From Phragmitibacter sp965284365 (GTDB lineage: Bacteria > Verrucomicrobiota > Verrucomicrobiia > Verrucomicrobiales > Verrucomicrobiaceae): DNA of 64,000 bases. The notes below the pieces were generated by a model that worked only from the letters and a program-made list of their open reading frames with translations, was not told the DNA's origin and did not search any database. This document shows, piece after piece, positions 27,597 through 36,372 of this stretch. The first letter of the stretch is position 1, and each line of letters opens with the position of its first letter. Made by a program: the position numbers and the translations under genes. Where the stretch lies: contig OZ260079.1 of NCBI GenBank assembly GCA_965284365.1, positions 1,488,001 through 1,552,000 on the forward strand, written 5' to 3'.

Positions 27597-28823
27597 ATGA
27601 ATCGCGCGATTGTTGGTTGCTTGCTGGCAGTGGGGATTGGGATGTCCTGCGCAGGGGCGCAGGAAAAACTGGAAGTTCATGAGTGGGGAACTTTCACCGT
27701 GTTCTCAGGATCCGACGGCAATCTCCTGAGGTGGTATTTGCCTTATCTGGAACAGGGTGCGCTGCCCGCCTTTGTCGAAACGAACCAGCCCTTTGCGAAG
27801 CAGTCGATGTCTCTGATTCGAATGGAGACGCCGGTCATCTATTTTTATCCGTCTACCCCAATGGCCGTCAAAGTTACCGCTTCCTTCACCGATGGGCGGT
27901 TTACGGAATGGTATCCCGCGCCGACGGCTCTGAAGTATACCGCAGCCGTGTGGGAGGGGCAGTTGCTGCCACCTCATACGCCGTTGGCGGTGCCGTTGCC
28001 CGAAGTGCCGAAGGGCTTGGGAGATAATTATGAGGCCGCTCGTGCCGTGCCCGATGCCTGGTATTTTCAAGCAACTCCCTCCAAAGAAAAAGAAGGTTCA
28101 AAGCCTACTCAGACTGAGAAATTCATCTTCTACCGTGGGGCTGGGAATGCCTACACACCGCGATCCGTCTTGATGAAAGGCGAGGAAATCGTGCGCTTTG
28201 CCAAGGCAGTTCCCGGATATGGTGACATACCTGCCATTGTCCTTCAGGTACGCGATGGTAAAGCGCGCTGGAAGAAGGTTTTGGCTCCTGAGTCGGCAGA
28301 ACCCATTGATCCTTCTTTTCAGGTGCAGATGGATAAGACCACGCAGCCGTTGGATATCGCCGAGAAGGCGCTGTCCGCAGAAATGGTCCCCATGCTCATG
28401 GCGAGCGGACTCTCACCCGATGAAGCGAAAGCCATGGTGGCGACTTGGGGAGGTTTGTGGTTCCGGGAAGAAGGGATGCGCGTGTTGATGCTGGCGCCGC
28501 GGTTGTGGGTTGATCAAGTCCTTCCGATGAAGATCGAGCCACTTCCAAGCAAACTGACACGCGTGTTTTTGATAAGACACGAAATTGTCACCCCAGCCCA
28601 GGAAACGGCTGTTTTGGCGCTACTTACCAAGTCAGGCTCGTCCAGCCCTGATTCCAGCGATGTAAAGGTGTTTGAAGACCTGCGTTTAGGCCGATTTGCG
28701 GAAGGTATTCTGGAACGGGCTCAGGGCATTCAGCGCCAGCGCATGAGCGACCGTTTTGGGAGAATTCGAGCTTTGGCAATGCGCAAAGAAACTGTTCCTC
28801 TAACGAGTAAAAGAGCGGAGTAA
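27597..28823 (+). CDS. Secreted HEWGTFT-type protein of unknown function
   Basis: A 408-residue protein with a signal peptide (CLLAVGIGMSCAGAQ) and, just after it, LEVHEWGTFTVFSGSDG, a start I recall from uncharacterised secreted proteins of Verrucomicrobia and Planctomycetes. Further conserved-looking blocks are METPVIYFY, FIFYRGAGNAY and GGLWFREEGMRVLMLAPR. The C-terminal 90 residues are helical and charged. No catalytic motif is clear. It lies alone between the terminator and the lipid-transport genes, so context gives no role. Confidence 0.7.
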   Translation: MNRAIVGCLLAVGIGMSCAGAQEKLEVHEWGTFTVFSGSDGNLLRWYLPYLEQGALPAFVETNQPFAKQSMSLIRMETPVIYFYPSTPMAVKVTASFTDGRFTEWYPAPTALKYTAAVWEGQLLPPHTPLAVPLPEVPKGLGDNYEAARAVPDAWYFQATPSKEKEGSKPTQTEKFIFYRGAGNAYTPRSVLMKGEEIVRFAKAVPGYGDIPAIVLQVRDGKARWKKVLAPESAEPIDPSFQVQMDKTTQPLDIAEKALSAEMVPMLMASGLSPDEAKAMVATWGGLWFREEGMRVLMLAPRLWVDQVLPMKIEPLPSKLTRVFLIRHEIVTPAQETAVLALLTKSGSSSPDSSDVKVFEDLRLGRFAEGILERAQGIQRQRMSDRFGRIRALAMRKETVPLTSKRAE

Positions 28824-28925
28824 GATTGGTATTTGCGATTAGATGCCTACGAGCGCCAATGTAGGCCGTGCTTATCTCGCAGAGGAGAGGCACACCCTTA
28901 TTTGCGCTGAGCGGCAAACTCGTGC

Positions 28926-29741
28926 ATGATACGGCCCCGTTTGCCCATGGATCTGCTCCGCCTGCCTGGTCGCCTATTTTTGAATTTCCTGTCGTACATG
29001 GGACAGTTGGCGGAATTGCTGGTGGAACTCGGCGAGGCTGTACGTCTGGGTGCATGGCGGATGCGGTTGGTGGCCCATCAGATCGTGGCCATTGGTTTCG
29101 GTTCGCAAGTGGTGGTCATCGTGACGGGAGCCTTCACAGGCGCGGTCTTCACGGCGCAGAGCTATTTCAAGTTCAAGGACTTCGGCGTGGAATCAGGTGT
29201 AGGGGCGATTGTGTCTGTGGCAATGTGCCGGGAACTGGGGCCTGTCCTGGCGGGACTCATGGTTACCGGTCGAGTCGGAGCTGCCATGGCGGCCGAGATC
29301 GGCACCATGAAGGTGACCGAGCAGATCGATGCCCTGCGCGCGCTCGCGGTGCATCCTGTAGACTTCCTGGTTCTGCCCCGATTCGTGGCAATGATGGTAT
29401 CCATGCCCATCCTCGTGGCAGAGAGCATCACCTTTGGACTCGGGGCATCCTACTTCGTAGTGGTCCATGGTTTCGGCGTGCCAGAGTCCTGGTTCATCAC
29501 CCATGTGCATGACCATACCAATATGGAGGACCTCTCGATTGGCATGATCAAAGGTTTCGTCTTTGGCGTCATGATCACGGTCATTTCCTGTCATCAAGGG
29601 CTCACGGCGGGAAATGGCGCCGTGGGGGTCGGCATCGGCACCACGAGAGCGGTGGTCTATTCATCACTGGCCCTCCTGATTTCGAACTTCTTCCTGAGCA
29701 TCCTTCTGAACTACTTTTTTCCGCTGGGCACTGGGTTATGA
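28926..29741 (+). CDS. mlaE: Mla-type ABC transporter permease (MlaE family)
   Basis: A 271-residue integral membrane protein with five or six helices. The MlaE/YrbE core is present: GAFTGAVFTAQSYFKF, CRELGPVLAGLMVTGRVGAA and AAEIGTMKVTEQIDALRALA, followed by FLVLPRFVAMMVSMPIL and GLTAGNGAVGVGIGTTRAVV. With MlaF and an MCE protein it moves phospholipids between inner membrane and periplasm or outer membrane. The ATG at 28926 is used; one at 28947 would give a more typical short start. Its stop overlaps mlaF by ATGA. Confidence 0.92.
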   Translation: MIRPRLPMDLLRLPGRLFLNFLSYMGQLAELLVELGEAVRLGAWRMRLVAHQIVAIGFGSQVVVIVTGAFTGAVFTAQSYFKFKDFGVESGVGAIVSVAMCRELGPVLAGLMVTGRVGAAMAAEIGTMKVTEQIDALRALAVHPVDFLVLPRFVAMMVSMPILVAESITFGLGASYFVVVHGFGVPESWFITHVHDHTNMEDLSIGMIKGFVFGVMITVISCHQGLTAGNGAVGVGIGTTRAVVYSSLALLISNFFLSILLNYFFPLGTGL

Positions 29742-30508
29742 CCGAAGGAACGCAGAATGAGGTCTTCATTGAGGTGCGCGGGCTTCACAAGCAAATCGGC
29801 TCCCAGCACATCTTGCGGGGTTTGGATCTGACCATCTTCCGTGGTGAAACGCTAATGTTGATCGGCCCCAGCGGCGAAGGCAAAAGCGTTCTCCTAAAGC
29901 ATCTAATCGGCCTCATGCGTCCTGACTCAGGCAGCATCTCCATCAATGGCCAGAACTTCGCTGGCCTGCGCGAGCGGCAGTTGGCGCCGATCCGCAAACA
30001 GATTGGAATCCTTTTCCAAAACGCCGCGCTATTTGACAGCCTGACCCTCGCGCAAAATGTGGCATTTCCCCTCCATGAAGGCGGGGTCAAGGACCAGAAA
30101 GAAATCGACCAACGTGTCCATGAGGCCCTGGAGGTAGTGGAACTGGACGAGCACAAAGAAAAGATGCCCGTGAATCTCTCAGGGGGTATGCGGAAGCGGG
30201 CCGGAATTGCGCGGGCCATCATCTCCCGCCCTCAGTGTGTTCTTTACGACGAGCCGACTTCCGGCTTGGATCCCATCGTTTCTGACGTCATCGACCAGAT
30301 GATCCTGCGACTGCGTCACCGCTTCGGCATGACAGCGATCGTCGTGACCCATGACATGAACAGTGTTTTCAAGATCGCCAACCGAGTGGCCATGCTCAAG
30401 AATGGTGTCATCTACTTTTGCGGAACGCCCCAAGAGCTAAAACACTCGGACGATCCTGTGCTGCAAGACTTCATCAACGGCCATTCCGGCATACGGGGAG
30501 ATGCCTAG
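29738..30508 (+). CDS. mlaF: Mla-type ABC transporter ATPase (MlaF family)
   Basis: A 256-residue cytoplasmic ATPase energising the MlaE permease. Visible motifs: Walker A GPSGEGKS (about 43-50), Q-loop in LFQNAALFDSLT, signature LSGGMRKRAGIARA, Walker B VLYDEPTSGLDP and switch His in VVTHDMNS. The Glu in the Walker A loop and the MRKR signature are usual in MlaF proteins. It follows mlaE with a 4-base overlap and precedes the MCE gene by 88 bases. Confidence 0.93.
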   Translation: MTEGTQNEVFIEVRGLHKQIGSQHILRGLDLTIFRGETLMLIGPSGEGKSVLLKHLIGLMRPDSGSISINGQNFAGLRERQLAPIRKQIGILFQNAALFDSLTLAQNVAFPLHEGGVKDQKEIDQRVHEALEVVELDEHKEKMPVNLSGGMRKRAGIARAIISRPQCVLYDEPTSGLDPIVSDVIDQMILRLRHRFGMTAIVVTHDMNSVFKIANRVAMLKNGVIYFCGTPQELKHSDDPVLQDFINGHSGIRGDA

Positions 30509-30596
30509 TTCTTCAATCTGTGCCATATTCATGTCACATCTGACCAAGAATCACTAAAAGAGGTAGCAGCGCCCCGCGTAGCCGCCGACGATTTCC

Positions 30597-31637
30597 ATGG
30601 AAGAACGAAGCAAAAAAACCGAATTGCTAGTAGGCCTGTTCCTGACTTTTGGTCTGGCATTGCTGGGTTTCCTGATCCTGCAATTTGGCAGTGTAAAGGA
30701 ACTCCTGAAAAACACCTACTCAGTGACAGTGCCTTTCCCGGATGGCACCGGCATCAAAGACGATACTCCTGTCATGCTCGGCGGATCGCGCATCGGCAAA
30801 GTCGCCAAAAAACCCGTCCTCAACGCTGAGTTCAACGGGGTGATTATCTATCTGGAAATCTTCCAGGATGTGCGCATCCCGACGGACGCGAAGTTCGGCA
30901 TCGGCACCGCCGGTCTCCTGGGTGACTCCTTCATCGAGATCAGACCTTCGGGATCTGGCACACGCACTTATATCGAGGACGGTGCCGTCATTCCCTCGGC
31001 GCAGGTTGAGAAAGCGAGCGGGCTGGGCGGGCTACAGGCAACGGCGGATCAGTTAAGCAAACAGGTGGACGAGACCTTGGTGGATCTCCGCGCCACCCTC
31101 GGAGATCTGCGTCTGTCCCTGAAACGCATCAACGATGGGGCGCTGTCAGAAACAAGCATGAACGAAGTGAAAGACACCATCACGCACCTCAATACGATGA
31201 TGACCCGTCTGGACGAAAAAACGTTTGGAGACGAAACGACTCAAGACGTGAAAGACGCCGTGGCCAGCTTCAAATCAGCGGCCAAAGCGCTTGAGGACAC
31301 AGCCAAGAAACTGGAGCCCACGTTTGGCAAAGTGGATTCTGTTGTGGCGAAAGCCGATTCCATGATGACGAAAGCTGACTCCGCGGTGGACACCGCGAAG
31401 CAAGCTCTGAAGTCCATCGACAATGGCGCCACTGCCCTGACGCGCGTGGCGACTGATGTCCGGACGGGCGATGGGTTGTTGGCGGCGCTTATTAAGGACC
31501 CGGCGCTGAAAGCTGACTTTAAAGCGCTGATCGCAAACCTGAGGCAGCGGGGCGTTTTGTTCTACAAGGATAAAGGCAGCACGGAGCCTGTCCAAAAGGC
31601 ACCCCCGGCCCCAACTGGGGGCGGAAGGAGACGGTGA
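30597..31637 (+). CDS. mlaD: MCE-domain substrate-binding protein (MlaD family)
   Basis: A 346-residue protein with one N-terminal membrane helix (LLVGLFLTFGLALLGFLIL) and an MCE domain at about 38-125 (VPFPDGTGIKDDTPVMLGG, RIGKV, GTAGLLGDSFIEI). A long amphipathic helical region (about 145-320) carries heptad-like repeats around KVDSVVAKADSMMTKADSA, expected to form a needle or tunnel wall. MCE rings shuttle lipids across the periplasm. No MlaB or MlaC homologue lies here. The C-terminal Pro/Gly-rich tail is probably flexible. Confidence 0.88.
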   Translation: MEERSKKTELLVGLFLTFGLALLGFLILQFGSVKELLKNTYSVTVPFPDGTGIKDDTPVMLGGSRIGKVAKKPVLNAEFNGVIIYLEIFQDVRIPTDAKFGIGTAGLLGDSFIEIRPSGSGTRTYIEDGAVIPSAQVEKASGLGGLQATADQLSKQVDETLVDLRATLGDLRLSLKRINDGALSETSMNEVKDTITHLNTMMTRLDEKTFGDETTQDVKDAVASFKSAAKALEDTAKKLEPTFGKVDSVVAKADSMMTKADSAVDTAKQALKSIDNGATALTRVATDVRTGDGLLAALIKDPALKADFKALIANLRQRGVLFYKDKGSTEPVQKAPPAPTGGGRRR

Positions 31638-31703
31638 ACCATGGGCAAAGGTCCCTCTGCTATCTTCTTGACCGTTAAGCAACTGAGCAGCAATTAACCC
31701 GCA

Positions 31704-32747
31704 ATGCAGGCGCCATGGTCAATAAGGCTCGCCAGGATGTTATTCCTGACGCTCGCCGTGCTATTGGGGGCCGTCATCGCTGAGGGGTTCAAGCTTCCGG
31801 TGTGGCAGGGGACGCTTGTAGGCCTGGGTGCGGGATTTTTCTTTATCCTCATCGATGCGCTTCTGGCGCAATTCACTTTCCGCGAGTTCTCCAACGGCAC
31901 TTTTGGATTGTTGGTCGGTTTGTTCTGCGCATGGCTCGTCACGAAGATTGGTATTTTTGACCTCCCCTGGTTTCGCAGTCTCGAGGACGCGGAATCCGTG
32001 CGCAGCGTAGTAGATATCTGCTTGTATGCGGTCTTCGGATTTCTGGGGATCACCCTCGCGCTACGGAGCGACAGGGATCAATTTTCGTTTATCATTCCCT
32101 ATGTGCGGTTCCGGCGTGATGCCTCGGAAGGCGAACCCATTCTGGTGGATTCCAGCGTCATTATCGACGGGCGGCTTCCGAGGGTCTTTGCCACGGGATT
32201 TCTTTCGGGCAGTTTTGTCATTCCGCGTTTCGTGTTGGACGAACTGCAGCGCCTCGCGGATTCGCGTGATCCCCTTAAAAGTGCCCGCGGGCTGCGAGGA
32301 TTGGAAAGCGTCCAGCGCCTGCAGGAAGCCTCCAAGCTGCAATTTACCATCCACGAGGACAACAAACATGCGAATGATGCCGTGGATACCCGCCTGGTGA
32401 CGGTGGCCCGGGAGTTGAGCGCGCGCCTGCTGACCAATGACGTAAATTTAGGCAAAGTCGCGCAGGTGCGCGGGGTGCAGGTGCTCAATTTCAATGACCT
32501 CACCCAGGCCTTGCAGCCAGAACTGCATGTGGGAGACGAGTTGGAACTCAGCCTCGTGAAACCCGGGAAGGACCGGCATCAGGCGGTCGGCTATTTGCCA
32601 GACGGCGCCATGATTGTCGTAAATCACGCTTCTCAGTTGATGGGTGAGACAGTGCCAATCGTGGTTAGCGGCACCCACCAAGCCAGCGCGGGACGACTGA
32701 TCTTCGCGGAATTGAGGGATCGCCCGGGGCCGAGCAGCGATGCCTGA
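31704..32747 (+). CDS. PIN/TRAM-domain membrane protein (YacL-like)
   Basis: A 347-residue protein with four membrane helices in the first 120 residues (LARMLFLTLAVLLGAVIAE and others). A PIN nuclease-fold domain follows at about 145-270, with acidic residues in LVDSSVIIDGR, VLDELQRLAD and LLTNDVNLGKVA. A C-terminal TRAM domain (about 275-345, LHVGDELELSLVKPG) completes it. The order matches Bacillus YacL. PIN domains cut RNA, and TRAM domains bind it, so a membrane-bound RNase is likely but not shown. It sits between the mla and men genes without clear operon links. Confidence 0.88.
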   Translation: MQAPWSIRLARMLFLTLAVLLGAVIAEGFKLPVWQGTLVGLGAGFFFILIDALLAQFTFREFSNGTFGLLVGLFCAWLVTKIGIFDLPWFRSLEDAESVRSVVDICLYAVFGFLGITLALRSDRDQFSFIIPYVRFRRDASEGEPILVDSSVIIDGRLPRVFATGFLSGSFVIPRFVLDELQRLADSRDPLKSARGLRGLESVQRLQEASKLQFTIHEDNKHANDAVDTRLVTVARELSARLLTNDVNLGKVAQVRGVQVLNFNDLTQALQPELHVGDELELSLVKPGKDRHQAVGYLPDGAMIVVNHASQLMGETVPIVVSGTHQASAGRLIFAELRDRPGPSSDA

Positions 32748-32814
32748 ATGTCTGGTATTTTCGCTTGTTGCGGACAGTGTCCTTCTGCTTCATCGTGAGA
32801 GCCCCAAGCGATAG

Positions 32815-33795
32815 ATGGATTTAGCTTTATTCCGGCTCCCAGATGGACAGAAGTGGATCGGAGAGGGGCCGTTTACTGAAGCGGCAACCCCTCCGGATGA
32901 GGTGTGCTTCTACGTCAACGATTTCACCCTCTCCGACCCAAAGCCGTGGAAAATTCCGGCGAGGCTGACCACTTTCGAGAACCTCCCTCCACAGCAGGCG
33001 CCGCACATCCGCTGGAAAACACCTTCCATGGAGCGGTTCAAAATGGTGTTTCGGCGCATCCGTAAAGATGTCAGAGAGGGCTTGATGCTGAAGATGGTTC
33101 CAGCCGTCTGCGAGGATGGACAACTGATGGATGGCTCGATGGCGGGTCTCCTGCCAAACGTAGTGCATGCGCCGGAAGGGCTGTGGGGCTATGTCGCTCT
33201 CTGGCCGGAAAAAGGTTTTCTTGGCGCCACTCCCGAACTTTTGCTGGATATCGAAGGACGGCGGCTGAAGACCATGGCGCTCGCCGGCACGGCGAAGCCG
33301 CGCAGTGGCGAGCATTTCATGACGGATACAAAGGAGATCCAGGAACATGAAATCGTGGCCGAATTTCTTCGCGGAGCCCTTGCTCCGCTGGGTGAACTTC
33401 AACAGACGAGTCGTGAAGCAACGGAGGCGACGGGACTGACTCATTTCCGCACCTCGATGACAGTCGAACTCCACGCGGATCCCGATCTAAATGCGCTGAT
33501 CCGTCTGCTGCATCCCACGCCAGCTGTGGGATGCCTGCCACGGGACGATGACCATGTGGCCAAGCTTATGGAGTACCGAAACAAGCTCGGTGTTCCGCCC
33601 TTTTTTGGTGCGCCATTTGGTCTGAAAACCCGCGATCAATTCCATGCGGTGGTGAGCATTCGTGGCGTGGGCTGGCAGGAAAACACTGTCATGCTCCCAA
33701 GCGGCTGCGGTGTCGTCGGCGGTAGTGCTTTCGATCACGAATGGCGTGAACTGCGGCTGAAACGGCAGGCCGTGGCGCATTTGTTGGGAATCTAA
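32815..33795 (+). CDS. menF: Isochorismate synthase
   Basis: A 326-residue chorismate-utilising enzyme converting chorismate to isochorismate, the first step of menaquinone synthesis. The catalytic domain shows LGATPELLL, MALAGTAKPRSG, KEIQEHEIVAEFL and LLHPTPAVGCLPRDD, and near the end SGCGVVGGSAFDHEWRELRLK. It is about 100 residues shorter than E. coli MenF, lacking much of the N-terminal part, as in several non-proteobacterial forms. Four bases separate it from menD, so the two are translationally linked. Confidence 0.88.
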   Translation: MDLALFRLPDGQKWIGEGPFTEAATPPDEVCFYVNDFTLSDPKPWKIPARLTTFENLPPQQAPHIRWKTPSMERFKMVFRRIRKDVREGLMLKMVPAVCEDGQLMDGSMAGLLPNVVHAPEGLWGYVALWPEKGFLGATPELLLDIEGRRLKTMALAGTAKPRSGEHFMTDTKEIQEHEIVAEFLRGALAPLGELQQTSREATEATGLTHFRTSMTVELHADPDLNALIRLLHPTPAVGCLPRDDDHVAKLMEYRNKLGVPPFFGAPFGLKTRDQFHAVVSIRGVGWQENTVMLPSGCGVVGGSAFDHEWRELRLKRQAVAHLLGI

Positions 33796-33799
33796 ACGA

Positions 33800-35413
33800 G
33801 TGAGCGATATGACGGCTCAACCCTCCAACGGTAACAGTGCCGTCGCCGCCGCCTTGTTCGCTGACTTGGAAGCCTTGGGAGTGCGTGAGTATTGCGTCTG
33901 TGCCGGTGCACGGAATGCGATGCTCATTGAAGCGCTGACCTCCCGCTGCGCGCCTCTAAAGCACTTTTTTGACGAGCGTAGCGCCGCCTTTTACGCGCTG
34001 GGACGGACGATGGCTACTTTCTCTCCCGTGGCCGTTCTTACTACGTCTGGCACGGCGGTGGCGGAACTACTACCGGCGATGGTGGAAGCCTACTATCAGG
34101 GTAGGACGCTGGTGGCCGTGACTGCGGATCGCCCCAGTCGTTACAGCGGCAGCGGCGCTCCCCAAGTGATCGAGCAGCAGGGCATTTTTGGCGTGTATGC
34201 GCCTAGGACTGGCAGCTATGAGTGGGTGAAGGGACAAGGTTTAGTCCGGGAATGCAACGGCGCGGGCTCTGGGCCAGTGCACCTGAATGTGTGCCTGGAG
34301 GAGGGAGTGTCGGTGATTGATGCTTGGGACAGACCTGCGCCGGTGAGGATTTTTGACGATCCTTTAGTGGGTATTCAAGGAGAACTTGAAGCGGAAAAGG
34401 AAGACCTTTCAACGTTCTGGTCCGATGACAGTCCCTTGATGATCCTCGCCAGTGGGATCTTGCCTGGGGAAGCTCAGGAGGCGGCGGCGTTTCTCGCGCG
34501 CTTGGGCGCCCCGATTGTGACGGAAGCCACGGCAAATCTGCATGGGTTTCCGGAACTGAAACGATTGATGCTTTCGGGTGGGGAAAAGGCGTTGCTGCAA
34601 TCCGGAGCTCGTCGAGTGATCCGGCTTGGTTCCGTTCCCTCCTGGCGCTGGTGGCGCGATCTGGAAGACGCCGTTGACATCAAGGTGCTGAATATCACAG
34701 CGGCCGGATTCCGGGGATTGGCCCGGACGGAGAATGTCTGGACGCTACCTTGGGATTCACTAGCCGAGCTTGATCCAGTTCGGCTTGCCCAGACTTCTCA
34801 GATTGTAAGTTCAGCGCTGTCCACTTCTCTGGAGCAATTGGTCCAGGATTACCCTTGCGCCGAGCCTGTGTGGATGCGGCATGTTTCCCGTCACATCGGT
34901 GACGGAGCATCGCTTTTTCTCGGCAATAGTTTGCCGATTCGAGAATGGAATGTGACCGCTGGAGAAGTTTCAAAGGACATCAAGGTTTTCGCGAATCGCG
35001 GTGCCAACGGCATTGATGGACTGATCTCCACGTGGCTGGGCATCGCCGCGGAGGTTGGTGAGTCTTGGCTGATTGTGGGGGATTTGAGCACGCTTTACGA
35101 TCTGGGCGCGCCGTGGGTTCTCTCGCAGATGCCGTTAGGAAAGCGTCGCATCGTGATCATCAACAATGGCGGCGGGAAGATCTTTTCCCGCGTTGGCTGG
35201 CTGGGGCAGCTCTCGATAGATTCCCGGCGGGTAATGGAAAATCCGCACCAGATGAGTTTCGAGCCTTGGGCTAGGTTGTGGGGCATGGCGTATCAATGCG
35301 TATCGCATCCCGAGGAGTGGCGGGAAGCTTCAGACGCCATTTGCAAGGTCATCGAAGTGCGTCCTGATGCGGAGCAGACGGAAGCCTTCTGGAAGGCTTG
35401 GCAGGGTAATTGA
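33800..35413 (+). CDS. menD: SEPHCHC synthase, MenD
   Basis: A 537-residue thiamine-diphosphate enzyme that joins isochorismate with the succinic semialdehyde unit from 2-oxoglutarate in menaquinone synthesis. N-terminal blocks are VCAGARNAMLIEAL, FDERSAAFYALG, VLTTSGTAVAELLPAMVEAY and TADRPSRYSG. The ThDP-binding half has FANRGANGIDGLISTWLG, VGDLSTLYDLGA and IINNGGGKIFS. The start may be GTG 33800 or ATG 33809; both lie just after menF. Later men genes are not in the window. Confidence 0.93.
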   Translation: MSDMTAQPSNGNSAVAAALFADLEALGVREYCVCAGARNAMLIEALTSRCAPLKHFFDERSAAFYALGRTMATFSPVAVLTTSGTAVAELLPAMVEAYYQGRTLVAVTADRPSRYSGSGAPQVIEQQGIFGVYAPRTGSYEWVKGQGLVRECNGAGSGPVHLNVCLEEGVSVIDAWDRPAPVRIFDDPLVGIQGELEAEKEDLSTFWSDDSPLMILASGILPGEAQEAAAFLARLGAPIVTEATANLHGFPELKRLMLSGGEKALLQSGARRVIRLGSVPSWRWWRDLEDAVDIKVLNITAAGFRGLARTENVWTLPWDSLAELDPVRLAQTSQIVSSALSTSLEQLVQDYPCAEPVWMRHVSRHIGDGASLFLGNSLPIREWNVTAGEVSKDIKVFANRGANGIDGLISTWLGIAAEVGESWLIVGDLSTLYDLGAPWVLSQMPLGKRRIVIINNGGGKIFSRVGWLGQLSIDSRRVMENPHQMSFEPWARLWGMAYQCVSHPEEWREASDAICKVIEVRPDAEQTEAFWKAWQGN

Positions 35414-35431
35414 AGTCAGCTGCTTGGCGGC

Positions 35432-36304
35432 TCAGGATTTCGCCGTCCACCAGCAATAGCTGCCGCTGGGCACCGGCAGAACGTTGGCAGCAGAGCCTTC
35501 CAATAACATTTCGCCTTGTTGGAAAGTGCCGCCCAAGTTGCCAAATTCGCCTTTAAGCAGATGGCCCAAACTGATGGGGGTTAGCTCCGGGGTGTGGCAG
35601 GACAGCAGCAGCCCGAGAGGCTTGTCCGATAAGAGACGCCGGATCACGTTTAGGAGCGGCGGCAAATCGTTTTCGATCTTGAAGACCTCGCCCTTTGCCC
35701 CGCGGCCATAGCTAGGGGGATCGAGGATTACGAGGTCATAGCGACGATCCCGACGGAACTCACGCTCCAGGAACTTCGTGACGTCATCCACGATCCAGCG
35801 GATGGGCTGAGCCTGAAGTTCATTCAGAGCGGCGTTTTGTCTGGCCCATTCCACCATGCCTTTGGAGGCGTCCACATGGCACACCTCTGCGCCAGCCAAG
35901 GCGGCGGCCATGGTGCTGCCGCCGGAATAGGCGAAGAGATTGAGCACGGCGGCTGGCCGACCGACTCTCTCGCGGAACGCTCTGCACTGCTCCCCGATGC
36001 GTCGCCACTGCTTTCGCTGTTCTGCGAAGAGGCCGAGATGGCCGAAATCCGTGGAACTCAGCTTAAATTTGATGCCGTCTATTTCAATGGTCCAGGTGGC
36101 GGGCAGTTTTTCCCGGCCATGCCATTTGTTTCCGCCGTCCCTCAGGAATGTGGCGGTGGCTTTCCGCCACACAGCCTCTGGCTGCGACTGCCGCCACACC
36201 GCTTGGGCGCAGGGGCGGGAGAGCACGACACTGCCGAAGCGTTCGAGTTTCTGAAACCCGCCGCTATCAAGCAGTTCGTAGTCTGATGCCGTGTTGCTGA
36301 TGAT
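35432..36304 (-). CDS. SAM-dependent rRNA methyltransferase-like protein (RlmI/RlmK type)
   Basis: A class I methyltransferase with a PUA-less RlmI/RlmK-like core: VLNLFAYSGGSTMAAALAGA (SAM site), HVDASKGMVEWARQN and the catalytic-type VILDPPSYGRGAKGE. The likely product is m5C or m2G in 23S rRNA; alternatively another RNA target. The frame is open back to a TAG at 36311-36313, and the residues after it (SNTASDYELLDSGG, FQKLERFG) look like the conserved start of this family. No ATG, GTG or TTG exists there. The first ordinary start, GTG 36226, would cut the conserved N-terminus. The coordinate given uses an ATC at 36304 and is uncertain. Confidence 0.75.
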   Translation of the reverse strand: MISNTASDYELLDSGGFQKLERFGSVVLSRPCAQAVWRQSQPEAVWRKATATFLRDGGNKWHGREKLPATWTIEIDGIKFKLSSTDFGHLGLFAEQRKQWRRIGEQCRAFRERVGRPAAVLNLFAYSGGSTMAAALAGAEVCHVDASKGMVEWARQNAALNELQAQPIRWIVDDVTKFLEREFRRDRRYDLVILDPPSYGRGAKGEVFKIENDLPPLLNVIRRLLSDKPLGLLLSCHTPELTPISLGHLLKGEFGNLGGTFQQGEMLLEGSAANVLPVPSGSYCWWTAKS

Positions 36305-36372
36305 GAATTGCTAAAGCCAGAGGCAACGCCCACGGGCAAGCAATTTCTTCTGCCTGCCGCAACAAGACGGGC

